Positions 48,754 to 59,841 of a DNA stretch of 64,000 nt are shown here, in pieces. Within the stretch, counting starts at the first letter, position 1; each line of letters begins with the position of its first letter. Made by a program: the position numbers and the translations under genes. The notes beneath the pieces are model-generated. The model saw only the letters and a list, made by a program, of their open reading frames with translations. It was not told where the DNA came from and ran no database searches. The stretch is taken from the NCBI RefSeq assembly GCF_024763615.1, contig NC_077222.1, forward strand, positions 27,838,001-27,902,000, read 5' to 3'. The DNA is from Phlebotomus papatasi. Taxonomy: Eukaryota > Arthropoda > Insecta > Diptera > Psychodidae.

Positions 48754-48938
48754 CATTTTGTCGTTTTGCCCCATTCATGGCTGTGTTGATCATGTAGCCA
48801 ATTTTGGTGAAACTGCTCTGCCGCGAGACCGATGGGCTTGAGACTCTTGGTGGGATTGGTGGTGGAGATCCACCGGGGGTGCTACGCCCCCATATTGGTG
48901 CGTGCTTCGTGATGATGATGCTGTTTTACCGCACGGCC
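48754..48938 (-). CDS. tws: twins alternative upstream exon encoding the longer N-terminus (start codon uncertain)
   Basis: The minus-strand frame ending at 48754 reads IWGRSTPGGSPPPIPP, then RQSSFTKIGYMINTAMNGAK, and stops at the donor AATG|GTATGT (GT at 48752-48753). It is phase 1 and joins the shared exon as R-Q-N-G-N-G-E-T. Drosophila Twins has a matching isoform N-terminus (WGR near the start, then RQSSITKIGNMLNTA), so I regard it as orthologous. The acceptor CATTGTAG after a strong T tract puts the exon start at 48938. The frame is open only back to a TAA at 48926-48928, so with that acceptor the first in-frame Met is at 48791-48793 (M-I-N-T-A). A closer acceptor at ...AAACAG would keep the whole extension but needs another 5' exon. 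I call the reading frame with confidence but not the start. Confidence 0.82.
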
Positions 48939-49153
48939 CTACAATGAAAAAGAAAAAAAACAATGTCGAAATATTGGTGAGTTTGATTGAGCATTTTCAT
49001 CAATTCATGTGGAATATCTAATGAGAAAGTCACATTTTGATATGAGGTAAATAATTAAATGGTTGATTAGATCCTCCACGTGAAGTGTAAACAGAGATAC
49101 ACAAGAGAGACAGTGATTCAAAAAGTGATAAAGCTGATAATTGTTTGTTTCAG

Positions 49154-49300
49154 CTTCGCCGAGAACGGAAAAGGGCGAGGAAAGAGCTCCACATTGCGGC
49201 ACTTGCTTCAGTGTCATCAGCTCCAGTTTCCACTACAGGCCCTCCTCTGCTCACGAGATTCACACCCACGGATCTTATCTGATACATTCGCGCTACCCAG
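49154..49300 (+). CDS. Candidate internal exon of an unidentified, possibly secreted or membrane, protein
   Basis: A 147-bp block is bounded by a strong plus-strand acceptor (TTGTTTGTTTCAG, ending 49153) and a strong donor (CCCAG|GTGAGTG, GT at 49301). It is visibly more GC-rich than the surrounding DNA. The most protein-like frame enters and leaves in phase 1 and reads SPRTEKGEERAPHCGTC, then HEIHTHGSYLIHSRYPG. Symmetrical phase 1-1 exons are typical of extracellular modules, and a G-S-Y-x-I-x-S-x-Y-P-G string with a nearby Cys recalls the beginning of a CUB domain. That family assignment is inference only. A second frame is also open through the block (F-A-E-N-G-K...). Neighbouring exons were not found, and the gene would run opposite to tws from a start that overlaps or abuts the tws promoter region. 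Confidence 0.5.
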
Positions 49301-50122
49301 GTGAGTGTGGAAGTCATGAGTGTCTCATTAAACACTACGAATGCGTCCTCTTTTTTTACGCGAAGAAGCACCAGGGGCACGGGGATTCGGTAGCAGGTTT
49401 ATTCCAGAATTATTTAGTTTAGCTAGAGAGATTTTCCATGGGCTTTTTCGCGAGAGATTGAAACTGGGAAAGGTAGCGTACACGGTAACCACGTTGCAGG
49501 TGTTTTGTAAAGTCAAGGGGTTAAGTACTCTGGTAATTTATGACTTTATGATGATCAATATGCTTCACGCGCGGAATATAAAATGATGAGAAACTGTGTG
49601 AAAATTACGAAATGTAATCAAAAATAGTAATTTTCTGAAATTGCACATTAAAAATTGTTGAAGCTTGAGTTATGGTGCCATTATAATGAAAAGTGATAAA
49701 GGAAAATCTTATTTCTGGCAGGATTTTTTAGCACATGACTGTTCTCAAGTACTACACAATCGACTTATGTGTTAGTTCCTGTCATGACTGTTTGGTAGTT
49801 TTGAACACGACGAGGACTAGGGGAAACAGTCAAGACAAGAACCTACACAAAGAATAGTCAATAATGTAAAAGCACTTTAGAACAGTAAAGTGTTAAAAAA
49901 ATATATTTAAGAGAACGAATTCCCATTTTTAATAAAAAAAATCTATTTTTCTTTATTATTCATTTTTATTTTTATTTTTCCCATTTTTATAATTAATAAG
50001 TCTATGGGCTATGAAAAAATAAAAAAGGATCAATTAAGCGAAAGAATTAATCATGCAACTAAACTTTAATAGTGGAGCCCGGGGCAGAATTAATCAGCAG
50101 TTGAAATTTTACGTAGTATATA

Positions 50123-51147
50123 CAGTGGGACCTCGATAGGTCAACTAATTATTTCCAGGCCTATTGACTCTATTGGAATTCGTTGACTCTAATGGAGTCC
50201 GAAAGAAATCAATTAAAATGTGAAATTTTGATGGAAAGGGGTATTATTTTATATTTGTACTAAATCATTGATAACTTCAAAACGATAGTCGATTATTATT
50301 TAATTAACCCATGAATTCTACAACCTATGGCGCAAAAAAGTCGGATGTTTGGGCAAAAATTGGAGATTAAGAAATGATTTTACGGAATGTTTTTATTATT
50401 AGTAAATATCTTGATTATAAATTACTCTTCATGTAGTAATATTGAGGCCCACCCACGATGTTAATATAAGGAAATGGTGTCTTAAAGATTTCTTTTTTTT
50501 TTCATTTTAGAAAAAACCCTGGTAGATATTTAATTATTGAAAATTCTGATTCAATTAACGTTTCTAAGTATAATTTATTTTAAATTTTTAGTGTATAAAA
50601 AAAGAGATTGATAGTTGTTCTTTTCGTTATGACATAACTATGGCTCTAAATTTCACTTAAAGAGCAATAAAACCAATTTTTCTCATTTTCTTCTTGTTCT
50701 GTAATATGGGCGTAAAATAGTTAGAGATATCGGATTGGAGTCTTCAGATGACCCCTTAATAAGTCAATCTGAGGATTATTAATATGAACCTCATTTCCTC
50801 CCCACCCCTCCCCTTCACGACCAAAAACGTATTTTTTCTGATTACAAGAAGACAAGAGAGAAAAGACAAGGGAACTTTGAATCGGTCAAAACGCTTAAAA
50901 TCACGAAAAGAAAATTATTTAGTTGAATGTTTTTCTGGTTTTTAAAAACGTTACATTGATACACAAAAACACTGATTTTAATTTTCAAAAAATTATAATA
51001 AAATCATATAATATTATTAGTTCAATAAAGGAAAAGTTGACTCTAATGGAGTCAATTTGGGTCCAAGTTGACTCTATCGGAGTCCGTAGAGTAAAAAAAA
51101 AATAGCTGTTGACTCTATCGGGGGTTGACTCAATCGAGGTCTAACTG
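50123..51147. mobile_element. CAGT-type Tc1/mariner-pogo MITE (1,025 bp) with nested insertion
   Basis: Ends CAGTGGGACCTCGATAGG and the complement of CAGTTAGACCTCGATTGA, with TA flanks. Subterminal arms repeat GTTGACTCTATTGGA-like motifs. A decayed relative of the Stowaway-like element (recognisable from AAGTCGGATGTTTGGG at about 50338 to the GAGATAT/CCCACCCCTCC region at about 50830) is nested inside. Confidence 0.7.
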
Positions 51148-51703
51148 TATTTGCAAAAAAAAATATAAGGCTGATAAATATTTAAATGAATAGTAAGGCA
51201 GATGTTTACTTCGAATAAATACTGGTTAAATACTTATTAAAGCAAATTATAGTATCCCACTATTTAATTGTATCCGTATTTAATGATTTATTTAGATCTT
51301 GACAAGATTATCAAGGACCAAATAAATCCAAAAAGTATCTTTCTTTTCAATATTGCAATCACTTGCTTTAAAATTTTCCATTGTTATCAAATTTCTAGTA
51401 TTTTTTTCGTGTTTTAAAGAAGCTCTTTGAAAGATCACTTCGTAAAGATTGATATTGCATTTCAAATGTGACTTTGTAATATAATCGCTTTGCCTACCAA
51501 AAAAAGAAAAAATAAACGGTTAGAATTTAGAATCGTTCTTATATAATTTCAGAATTAAAAATTAAAATTTATTTTCTCTTGCACATTAAATAAAATATCA
51601 ACTCTTCCTTATCCTTTCTGAAAACGTTAAAAATCAATATTTTGAAAAGTTCAAATTCTAAGAATGCCTGATCTCCCTGATCTTATGTAGGGATCTTATG
51701 ATA

Positions 51704-51917
51704 GGGTAAAGTGCCCATACTTTGCACAGTCCTAAGCTTCATAATGGCTAAATTTTTCTTATTCTGAATAAATGTGATTCCGCAATATATTTTAAAAACA
51801 GGACACTTTCCCATAGTTTTTAAAATTTGGGTGCGATAAGTCATATTTATTGAAAAATATAGGAAAAATTTAGTCTTTATAAAGCCTGGGACCGTGCAAA
51901 GCATTGGTACTTTCCCC
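51704..51917. mobile_element. TA-GGGG MITE of the CTTTGCACGGTCC family, copy 2 (214 bp)
   Basis: Ends GGGTAAAGTGCCCATACTTT and the complement of GGGGAAAGTACCAATGCTTT with TA flanks. It is nearly palindromic over its length. Confidence 0.75.
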
Positions 51918-52995
51918 TACTGTTAGCTTTTGCATTTAAATTCGTTTGATAATTTCAGTATTGCTTCTAAACCTTCGAAAAACTTCATTGTACTACGAAT
52001 GCTGTGAATACTATTCGGTTTTAACAAATTCGAAATTAGACATTTGCAAATAAATTCAAAATAAATTATTTATAGATCAAATTCTAAGAATTCTATTATA
52101 CGTTAATAATTACTTTTATAAGTTTTAAACTTCAAACGGCTAATGATTTTTTTGTATTTCATCACAAGAATATAAAAAAAAATCAAAAGTAACTCCTTAA
52201 CTTTATTTGAAATAAAATTTTCCTTGTTTAAAAAAAGAAACTCAAAGATTTGGAATTTTTGAGAATCATTCGGAAGTTAATTTAATTATTTCCTAATTTT
52301 CTGTAACATTTTTTCCAGTTATTAAATACTATTGTGATAGAGCACGTTTTAAAAAATAGCACTACGTGCAAACAAAAAGCATTTAAACATTAACCAATGT
52401 TACAATTATATGGGTAAAATTTCGTAGTTTTGATAATTTCAAATTATAATGCTTTATCATAAAAAAAACCGAGATAATTTTAAAATTAGATTAAAATCAT
52501 CAGAGTAATTCGAAAATATCTTCGATAATTGAATAACTGACCAGCAAGAAGCAGGTTTTCAGAAACTTTCTTTCTTTTTGAAAACTAACAGAAAAAAGTG
52601 GATATTTTTATTAGGAATTTGGGTATATAAAATTAAGAAAAATGTAATATAAGAAGAGCTTGGACCGCTTGGGCAAAAAGTTTTTCAAATGTTTTTCTAC
52701 AATTTCAAATTTTCCCTTTTTTGAAAAAGGTGATTAGTCTTATTTATACCTTATTTATAATTGATTTTGATGAAACAGATCACTTAAAAAAGTGCTCAAA
52801 TGGTGTAATACGTGTAATACACCCCCCGTTCGATTTAAATCCTTTTAGCCCTTTTATATTTTACTTTTTACTTATTGTTTGAAATTAAAATATTAATTTC
52901 CTATAAAATATTTTAATCTCATCGTGTTTTCTTAGCAAGAGTTTTAAATGCTTTGAATACTTTCAAACCAGTTTTTTTTATTCAGCCAGTATATA

Positions 52996-53222
52996 GGGGA
53001 ATTCTGTAGCCGTATGACAATATGTCATATGGCAAATTCAAAATTTTTCATGTAATAAATTCGAAAAAAAACCAATCAAATATTCGATTCATATCAGTGA
53101 TTTAACAGCTTCATAGAGCTCTTTCCAATGGGCTTTCGATGCTCACTGGGCTATATTATTCGGCTTCCGAATTTATCACGAAAATTTGTCATATGACTTT
53201 GTCATATTGTTCGGAATTCCCC
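52996..53222. mobile_element. TA-GGGG MITE with GTCATATGACA arms (227 bp)
   Basis: GGGGAATTCTGTAGCCG on the left, CGGAATTCCCC on the right, TA flanks. ATGACAATATGTCATATG and its inverted copy lie just inside. Confidence 0.75.
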
Positions 53223-53389
53223 TACAGGTATAGGAAGATATAACCGGTTTGGAACTAAAATATTTTATGGAATAAATTATCTAGTTATGTGTAGTTATTG
53301 CCTTTACCTTCCACCTTTCCCAAAGTTTTTATTTTCTTATGATCAGAGATAAACTATTGAATGCAATTTCTTCAAGTTTTTTGCTTATA

Positions 53390-53607
53390 GGGGGAAGTGC
53401 GGCACCTCTGAATTGGGGCACTTTAAAAATAAGAGGAGTCTCTTATTTTTAAATGGACCTGGTCCTTAAAATGATACTGTATAATTTTGCTTAGATCCAC
53501 AAACAATTGTAAATTTAAATTACATTATGATAAGGCTCAGTTCCATTTTAAAATAGGATAAGAAGTCCTAATTTAAAAATTCCCCAATTCAAAGATCAAG
53601 ATGCCCC
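53390..53607. mobile_element. TA-GGGG MITE with GAATTGGGGCA arms (218 bp)
   Basis: GGGGGAAGTGCGGCACC on the left and AAGATGCCCC on the right with TA flanks; CTGAATTGGGG pairs with CCCCAATTC. It lies only 167 bp from the preceding, different MITE. Confidence 0.65.
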
Positions 53608-55524
53608 TATTACTTTTATTTTAGTTTCAGTAGAACTTCGAATCCAGATGATTTTTAAATCAATGGAAATTTGTGCGTACGATATTTACAAGAAACACTT
53701 AAAACTAGAAATATGGTAATTTTCATCTCTTCACACTTTAGATTTTTAAGACAGAAGTGATTATGGTTACTTAGGGGCGTGGCTTAAGGTTCAGAATAGC
53801 CAGATTTAATTTAAAAAAAAAAACTAAAAAATTCACAATAAGTTAATTAATTGGTTAACTTATAAGAAGACACAATTGAAAATTTTAAGCACCGGAATTA
53901 TTTTATTAGTGAAATATTTTTTTTAGTGTGATAGCGCCATAGCAAAACCATAATAATCATATAAACAAATACGAAACGGGGGGAAGAGAAGGAGGGCACT
54001 TGCAATCAATTTTCCGTGATGGAAATTTTTGTATTCTTGTTTGGGCCAACAGGTTGGAAACCTTAAATCACTGATAGGCATGATATTGACCCACATTTAA
54101 CTTTAATCCCTGATTCCATTGATGAAGTTCGCATTTGTCGTTTTGCCCATATTTACAAAGTTGCTTCAACCAAAATCGGCTCACTGGCATAGCCCACAAT
54201 TTAATCTTGTAAATGTGCCGGACATGTGGCTTTAGATACTATCATTTTAATTGGGCAATTAATTCAGCACAATTTAACTTTCTTTCAATCGAATTTTTAT
54301 AACTTTATGGATTTTTGAAGGTTTTTGCAGTGGAATGTGCCAAAAGTTTATTTACTTTTAAATACATTTTCACATATTTTTTTTCGTGTAGGAAATTGCA
54401 AGTTATTTCTGCCCATTTCTAGATTGCATGGAATATTACTCATTTTTTCCATCTTAAGATATAGACAAAATTGGTACTGGATTGAGGAGATTTATTGAAG
54501 ACTTTAAACTGCGTGAGATTGCACAGAAATATTTTTTTACATGATCTTCAAAAGCCAATCACATTTTATTCAATTCTCAATGGCTTTTCCTTTCCTTTTC
54601 CGGAACAAAGTGCTTTAGAAAAGTGCACTTTTGCATTGACGTAAAACGTCGAGAGCAGCATGCAAAGAGAAGCCAATTTGTTGATCCTTGTAATAAAGAG
54701 TAGCATAAAGATACATGTGGTGTATGCGTGAAAATCGTGGCTTTTTGCAAAATGCAAAAATCCAAATACATTTCACGAGACATGCCAGAAGGAACCTTCT
54801 CCATATATGGCTCTCAGGTGGCCTCTGAAGGTAATAATGTTCAATGGCAAGACTGTACAATTTGATACATGCTTGCATGAAAAATTACCTCAAACTGCGA
54901 GTTGGATGAAAAAAAAAACGGCGTCTCACAAGTCAAATGGTTGGTGACTCTGGTCAGGCATGTGAGATAAAGTTAGGAGAATGAAAAAAAAGAGCCAATA
55001 TGTATTTATTTATAAAGAATTAAATAACCATAACAAGAGCCGGAGACACATTTCTATAAATCTCTATTTGTGTCAATGTTGTTCACATTGCATTTGTGCA
55101 TTTCACATTAATCGCACTTTGAGTTCGGTCAAGACAACATTTTTGTTGCGTGGCCCCAAAATGACCACGACAAGAATTGGAGAGAGTTTGCATGCAAAAA
55201 ATAGCCCCACTGATTGATATCACAAATGATTTACCTGAGAAGAATCATTATTGATCACAATTGAGATGTCGAGATAATTCATAAATTTTTAATTTTCCTT
55301 TTGCCATCGATATTTCAAAAATTCAAAATTATATTTTAATTTTATTGTATTAAACACATCTAATTATAAATACACAATCCCATTAAAAATTTTTAGGCCC
55401 AATGCGTTCTCTGATTGGCTCGAGCTTGAAAGCATTCAGAGTTCTGACCAATCACATAACGTTTAAGCTTATAACATTGTTTTCTTTGATTTGCAAAAAA
55501 GTAGTACAATAATTTTATTTAGAG

Positions 55525-55654
55525 CAGAGGTGTGCAAGAACCGTTGAAACCGAATAAACGTCAAAATAAGTTTGTTCTGGTAGCGTTTTGACCATTGACG
55601 TGTACATGTTTCAATTGACGTTTATTCGGTTTCAACGGTTCTTGCACGCCTCTG
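55525..55654. mobile_element. hAT MITE, copy 1 (130 bp)
   Basis: Termini CAGAGGTGTGCAAGAACC and its inverted complement are typical hAT inverted repeats. The flanks on both sides read ATTTAGAG, an exact 8-bp target duplication as expected for hAT. Nearly the whole element is palindromic. Confidence 0.85.
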
Positions 55655-55944
55655 ATTTAGAGTATTAAATAAGGTTACGTCCGGACTAAAAAAAACCACA
55701 ATATGTCCTTTTACATCTTCTTTTTTCCAATATGATGATAAAGAAATATTTTATTCGACCTCTTAAGCCTAGAAAAATACAACATTTTAACCATATTTTC
55801 TGAAATTTTCATTTCAAAATTTTAAAAATTCAGTGGTTAGAACTTTATTTTTGAATATGGTTTTTGAAAAAAGCTTTTCGGTGGACAAAATTTCTCATAG
55901 TATATTCATCTGACGTTTAAAAAAACTAAATATTTCTTGTTAAG

Positions 55945-56083
55945 GCATCTACACATTGGGAGTAATTTTCGTCAAAAATTGCTTTTTTGAAGGAAATCGT
56001 CTATATTGCTGTAGGTGGAAACGTCAAAATTCTGTCAAAAACGTAATTTTTGACAAAAATTGCTCTCAATGTGTTGAGGCCTT
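55945..56083. mobile_element. ACACATTGGGAG MITE, one of four family copies
   Basis: CTACACATTGGGAGTAATTT at the left and AATTGCTCTCAATGTGTTGA at the right, with a TTTTCGTCAAAAATTGC arm. Relatives at 20712-20830, 57469-57590 and 57601-57740 keep the same end structure. All are about 120-140 bp and palindromic. Confidence 0.65.
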
Positions 56084-56269
56084 TAGCTGATAAGTTAAAC
56101 AACTTAAACTCGTATTCGAACGGTAGAATGTTTTTATCTTGATCACAAGTTATTTTACAAGATAAAACGTGGTGTAAAATACGCAAAAAATTGTTTTTTT
56201 TTGTGGAAAATTCTACCAAAAGTCCAAATTTTTAAAAAAAAAAATTGTACCGTTCAAGTACGCGTTTTA

Positions 56270-56523
56270 CCCTTTAAGGACGAGAAGGTCAAAAATCGGG
56301 GGTCAGAAAAAATCACTTTTTCTAACTTTTTAGATCAAAGCATAACTTTAGAACAGAGGTGTGCAAAAACCGTTGAAACCTAATTAACGTCAAAATAAGT
56401 TTGTTATAGTAGCGTTTTGGCCATTGACGTACATGTTTCATTTGACGTTTATTCGGTTTCAACGGTTCTTGCACGCCTCTGCTTTAGAAGATTTGACTTT
56501 TTGGTCACCGGTGACTTAAAGGG
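56270..56523. mobile_element. piggyBac-like MITE, host of a nested hAT MITE
   Basis: Left end CCCTTTAAGGACGAG and right end TTAAAGGG followed by TTAA; the left target site is mutated (TTTA). A 128-bp hAT MITE with its own 8-bp duplication is inserted at 56354-56481, so the piggyBac-like element is the older insertion. Confidence 0.65.
56354..56481. mobile_element. hAT MITE, copy 2 (128 bp)
   Basis: Same family as 55525-55654, flanked by an exact 8-bp duplication CTTTAGAA on both sides. Both insertions chose an nTTTAGAn target, consistent with the hAT preference for T at position 2 and A at position 7. Inserted within the piggyBac-like MITE. Confidence 0.85.
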
Positions 56524-57468
56524 TTAACTTATTATGCCAAGGGCACAATAACTTTTAATATAAATATGTTTTCAAAATTTTACTAGATTTCTGTTTCATT
56601 CATTCTCATTGAAGTGTCAAAAACATCTTTACAAAACAGAATTTATTGTGCGTTAGTCATTAGCTAATAGGAAATATTTAGTTTTTTTTGGCGCCAGAAG
56701 GACATACTCTGAAAAACCTTCTTCATCGAAAAGTTTTTTTTTTCGAGAAAAAGTCTTCTAATCTCAGTCCCCAACAGCTGAATCTTAAGGATTTTTAATC
56801 AAAATTTCAGAAAATATTTTAAATATTTAATATGCTTAAGAACTTAAATAAAAATAAAAATTTATTATGTTGAAAAAATATGGAGAAAATATGCTGTTTC
56901 TTCATGTATATTTCCTTAAGTCAAATAAAATTGCCAGTTCATTGTAGAATGTGTTCAACAGCTGAAGCTAATGCTTTAGAATATCTTTATTAAGAGTTTT
57001 CATGGGTTTCGGAAGCTAATAAACATTTTTTTCTATTATGTTTAATTTTTTATATGAAATTAAAAGAAATTTTCGTTTAATATTACCATTTTGACGGAAT
57101 TTTGACATTTTGACATTTGTTTGACAAAAATTTTGCTCCCAGCAAATGTCAGAAGCATTTAAGAATTTATTTTTCAGTATTCAGCAAAGTTATAAAACAT
57201 AATGGTTGATTACCAACGCTAAGACGGCGGTGACCGCTATCACACAAACATTGAATTCTTTGAGCACCTATATCTGTCAAAAATTTTGCATTCAATAGCT
57301 CTAGCTCAAAAGCAGTATTTGAAAAAAATAAATAAAAAATAAATAAATAAATAATAATTGTATTTCTTTATTTTTAATTTGCTTAAGTTCGTCAAAATAA
57401 TTTATTTAAATTAGTGATCTTTTTTAATAAAATTCCCTTTAAAAATTTTTAACGCTTTTATCTCTTAT

Positions 57469-57740
57469 GGTCTCTGCACACTGTGAAAAATTTTCGTCAA
57501 AATGGAGGTTTTGGCGCGATTTACATGCACGGTGCAAATAATTTACTTCAAAATGATCCGTTTTGACGAAAATTTACCAAAATGTTTAGGGGCCATTATG
57601 GTGTCTACACACTAGAAGCAATTTTCGTCAAAAATTGCCTTTTTTATAAATTCTGACGTTTCTGCCTACAAGGATAGAGGAAATTTTCTTTAAAAAGGCA
57701 TTTAAAAAAAAATTGTTCCTAGTGTGAAGAGGTCATTAGG
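57469..57740. repeat. Two adjacent ACACACT MITEs
   Basis: The first unit starts GGTCTCTGCACACTGTG (57469-57590) and the second GTGTCTACACACTAGAAG (57601-57740). Each has a TTTTCGTCAAAA arm near one end and its inverse near the other. Confidence 0.55.
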
Positions 57741-58773
57741 GACAATATTTTTGATCAAATTAAATTTTTCTTGTTTTTTGTTTTAAATTGTTCCAGACAG
57801 AGTTAATGGAAATAGAGCAGTTCAAGTAGCTTAATTACTTTTACGACTGCATTCAAATTAATTAGGTCCTATTCGTATCTTTTGTTTTTCAGTTATATTT
57901 TAACATTTAGCATAATGGCTTTAGTTAATTCATTGTTCTAGAAAGATATATTTTCAAAATTCACGCTTGTGTGACATTTTCCCGCAGGAGTTACTTAGTT
58001 TTTTAGAATTTCAAAGTTGAAAGAGTTGATTAAAAATAGGATAGGATTATACTTTTCCATTTTATACCAGATCCAGATAATGAAATTGATGAAAATCAAC
58101 CCAGAAACACTTGTGCTAGATCCCTTATAAATTAAAAATGAGTTACACAAAAAACATTTGAAGCTAAATCTCCAATTTTTGAACTCAAAAATCACCAATA
58201 GCTCAGATAAGCACTGAATCCACTCAGTTATCTGCCCTCATTGAATTTTTTTTACAGGCACGTGCACAGAAAAATGTGCGCCAAAATCTTACAGAGTGAG
58301 ATAATAAAAATATTTCGGACATTCACTCAATGCACTATTGTGATGAAAAATTCTTGAATGACCTCCTTGAATGACTCAAAACCTTCAAGTACAGTCAATG
58401 TCTTCAGCCAGCATCTATTTACGTAGTGATTCGACACAGTGGTGCGCGCCAAAAAGAGATCACTGAAGGAACATTAATTCTGATTTATCTGTGGTGTACA
58501 TTCATTTACTTTACACTTTCCCTGCCGGAGAAAAGCACCTTCGGTAAAAATAAATTTTTCCATTAGGTGTGTTTTTTGAGAATTTTATAGCGCTACCAAA
58601 ATAAACAGAAACAAGATGATTCTCGTAAATAAATAGGTGGGAAAATGAACCACAAAGTCATTGAGAATATCATATAAATCTCTTCAAGAAAATTCTGCAA
58701 TTGCTTATTGACAGACAAATTTGTTATTTCTAAACAAGCAGAATTTCTTAATATATTGCTCAAAATCTCAGTA

Positions 58774-59841
58774 GGGGAAGTGCTTATAATTTTGGACAGT
58801 CTGCATATAAGCATCGATATCCTAAGTTTGAAGTGCCATATTTTCAATACTAATTGACTTTTCTTGTTACTCTCTTTTCAGAAGGATTGTTTAGAAACTT
58901 GGCAAGCTATTTATCATCTTATTTTTACTAAAATTAGTTTTAATACGTTTAAAAATGAATTGATATGTAGAGGTGAATTTGACTCTTATTTTGGACAACT
59001 TGGTTATTAATTTTTACAACTTGTCTGTAAATTTGGACAGATAATCCGCCTCAACAGGATGCCCATTGTTCTTCATTTTATGAACCAATCTTACCAAGTC
59101 CTCTTCCTGGTCATGTAAGGGAAACGTGGAATGTCACAAGAAGCCCAGAAACTTTCCATATCATTCATTAAAGTGAGTTGACTTCGGTACTCCAAGTACG
59201 TGCGGATTCGCTCATTCCCTGCCCTTTCCGGGAGCCTTTCAAGGCATTTCTCACTGCATCTCTTTCGTAGAGATGATGCTCCTTCATTTCTCCAGGCATT
59301 TGTCCAACCTAGTCATCACAAAAGCTAAAACTTCACGAAATTTCGTGAGAAAAACACCTGTCCAAAATAAGAATCATCACCTCACTGGTGAATGTCTTAA
59401 AAAATTTCCCATTTTTCACACGAAAAATATAATTCACAAGGCAAATCTCACTTCAGGTCAAATGTACAAATCATCAGTAACGTGAATCAACACAATATTC
59501 AATGAATATTCAATAATATCACTCAAAAACAGCGAACAAACTTTGTTAGTACTTCACCAAAACTAAATAAGACTGAAGTAAGCCACGAAGTTCTGTCATA
59601 TTTCTCGTAAGCAATTGCTCACACTGAATTTTCAACAAAGCAATTTCAACTCAAATCATATTCAAATTTTAACGTATTTAGTGTTAAAATATTCCAAAAA
59701 GAACAAATATTTAGATAGAATTCATTATTCATCAAATATTGGAATAAAAATCCATAATTTTAATCAATTTATTTTTAGTGTCCAATGTTATCCTCAAAGT
59801 GTCCAAAATAAGAAACTGGACAAAATTAGAAGCATTTCCCC
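58774..59841 (-). mobile_element. pogo-like DNA transposon remnant (1,068 bp)
   Basis: Ends GGGGAAGTGCTTATAATTTT and the complement of GGGGAAATGCTTCTAATTTT, with TA target sites on both sides. TTTTGGACA motifs are repeated inside. The minus strand carries a transposase DNA-binding region at about 59040-59287. Confidence 0.8.
59040..59287 (-). pseudogene. pogo-like transposase DNA-binding domain remnant
   Basis: The first segment, from an ATG at 59285-59287, reads MKEHHLYERDAVRNALKGSR then KGQGMSESARTWSTEVNSL, a pipsqueak-type HTH with the usual M-S-E-S-A-R core. After a stop and shift, a second segment reads QEEDLVRLVHKMKNNGHPVE, the expected start of the second (CENP-B-type) HTH, which in this superfamily begins with E-E-x-x-L and continues with G-x-P-x. 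The catalytic domain is lost. The homologous segment at 12381-12641 has the same first domain. Confidence 0.7.

Larger units (their letters stand above)
1..48938 (-). other. tws: twins transcription unit (partial; 3' part outside window)
   Basis: The two first exons at 48.3-48.9 kb and the shared exon at 17.9-18.0 kb share strand, phase and protein family, so they form one gene transcribed right to left. As assembled, intron 1 is 30.3 kb from the M-A-G exon and 30.7 kb from the long exon. After removing the false 8,674-bp repeat plus gap it would be about 21.6 and 22.1 kb. Intron 2 covers at least 17.87 kb and runs off the left edge. The use of two first exons about 430 bp apart implies alternative promoters or alternative 5' splicing that give B55 isoforms with different N-termini. 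Confidence 0.85.
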
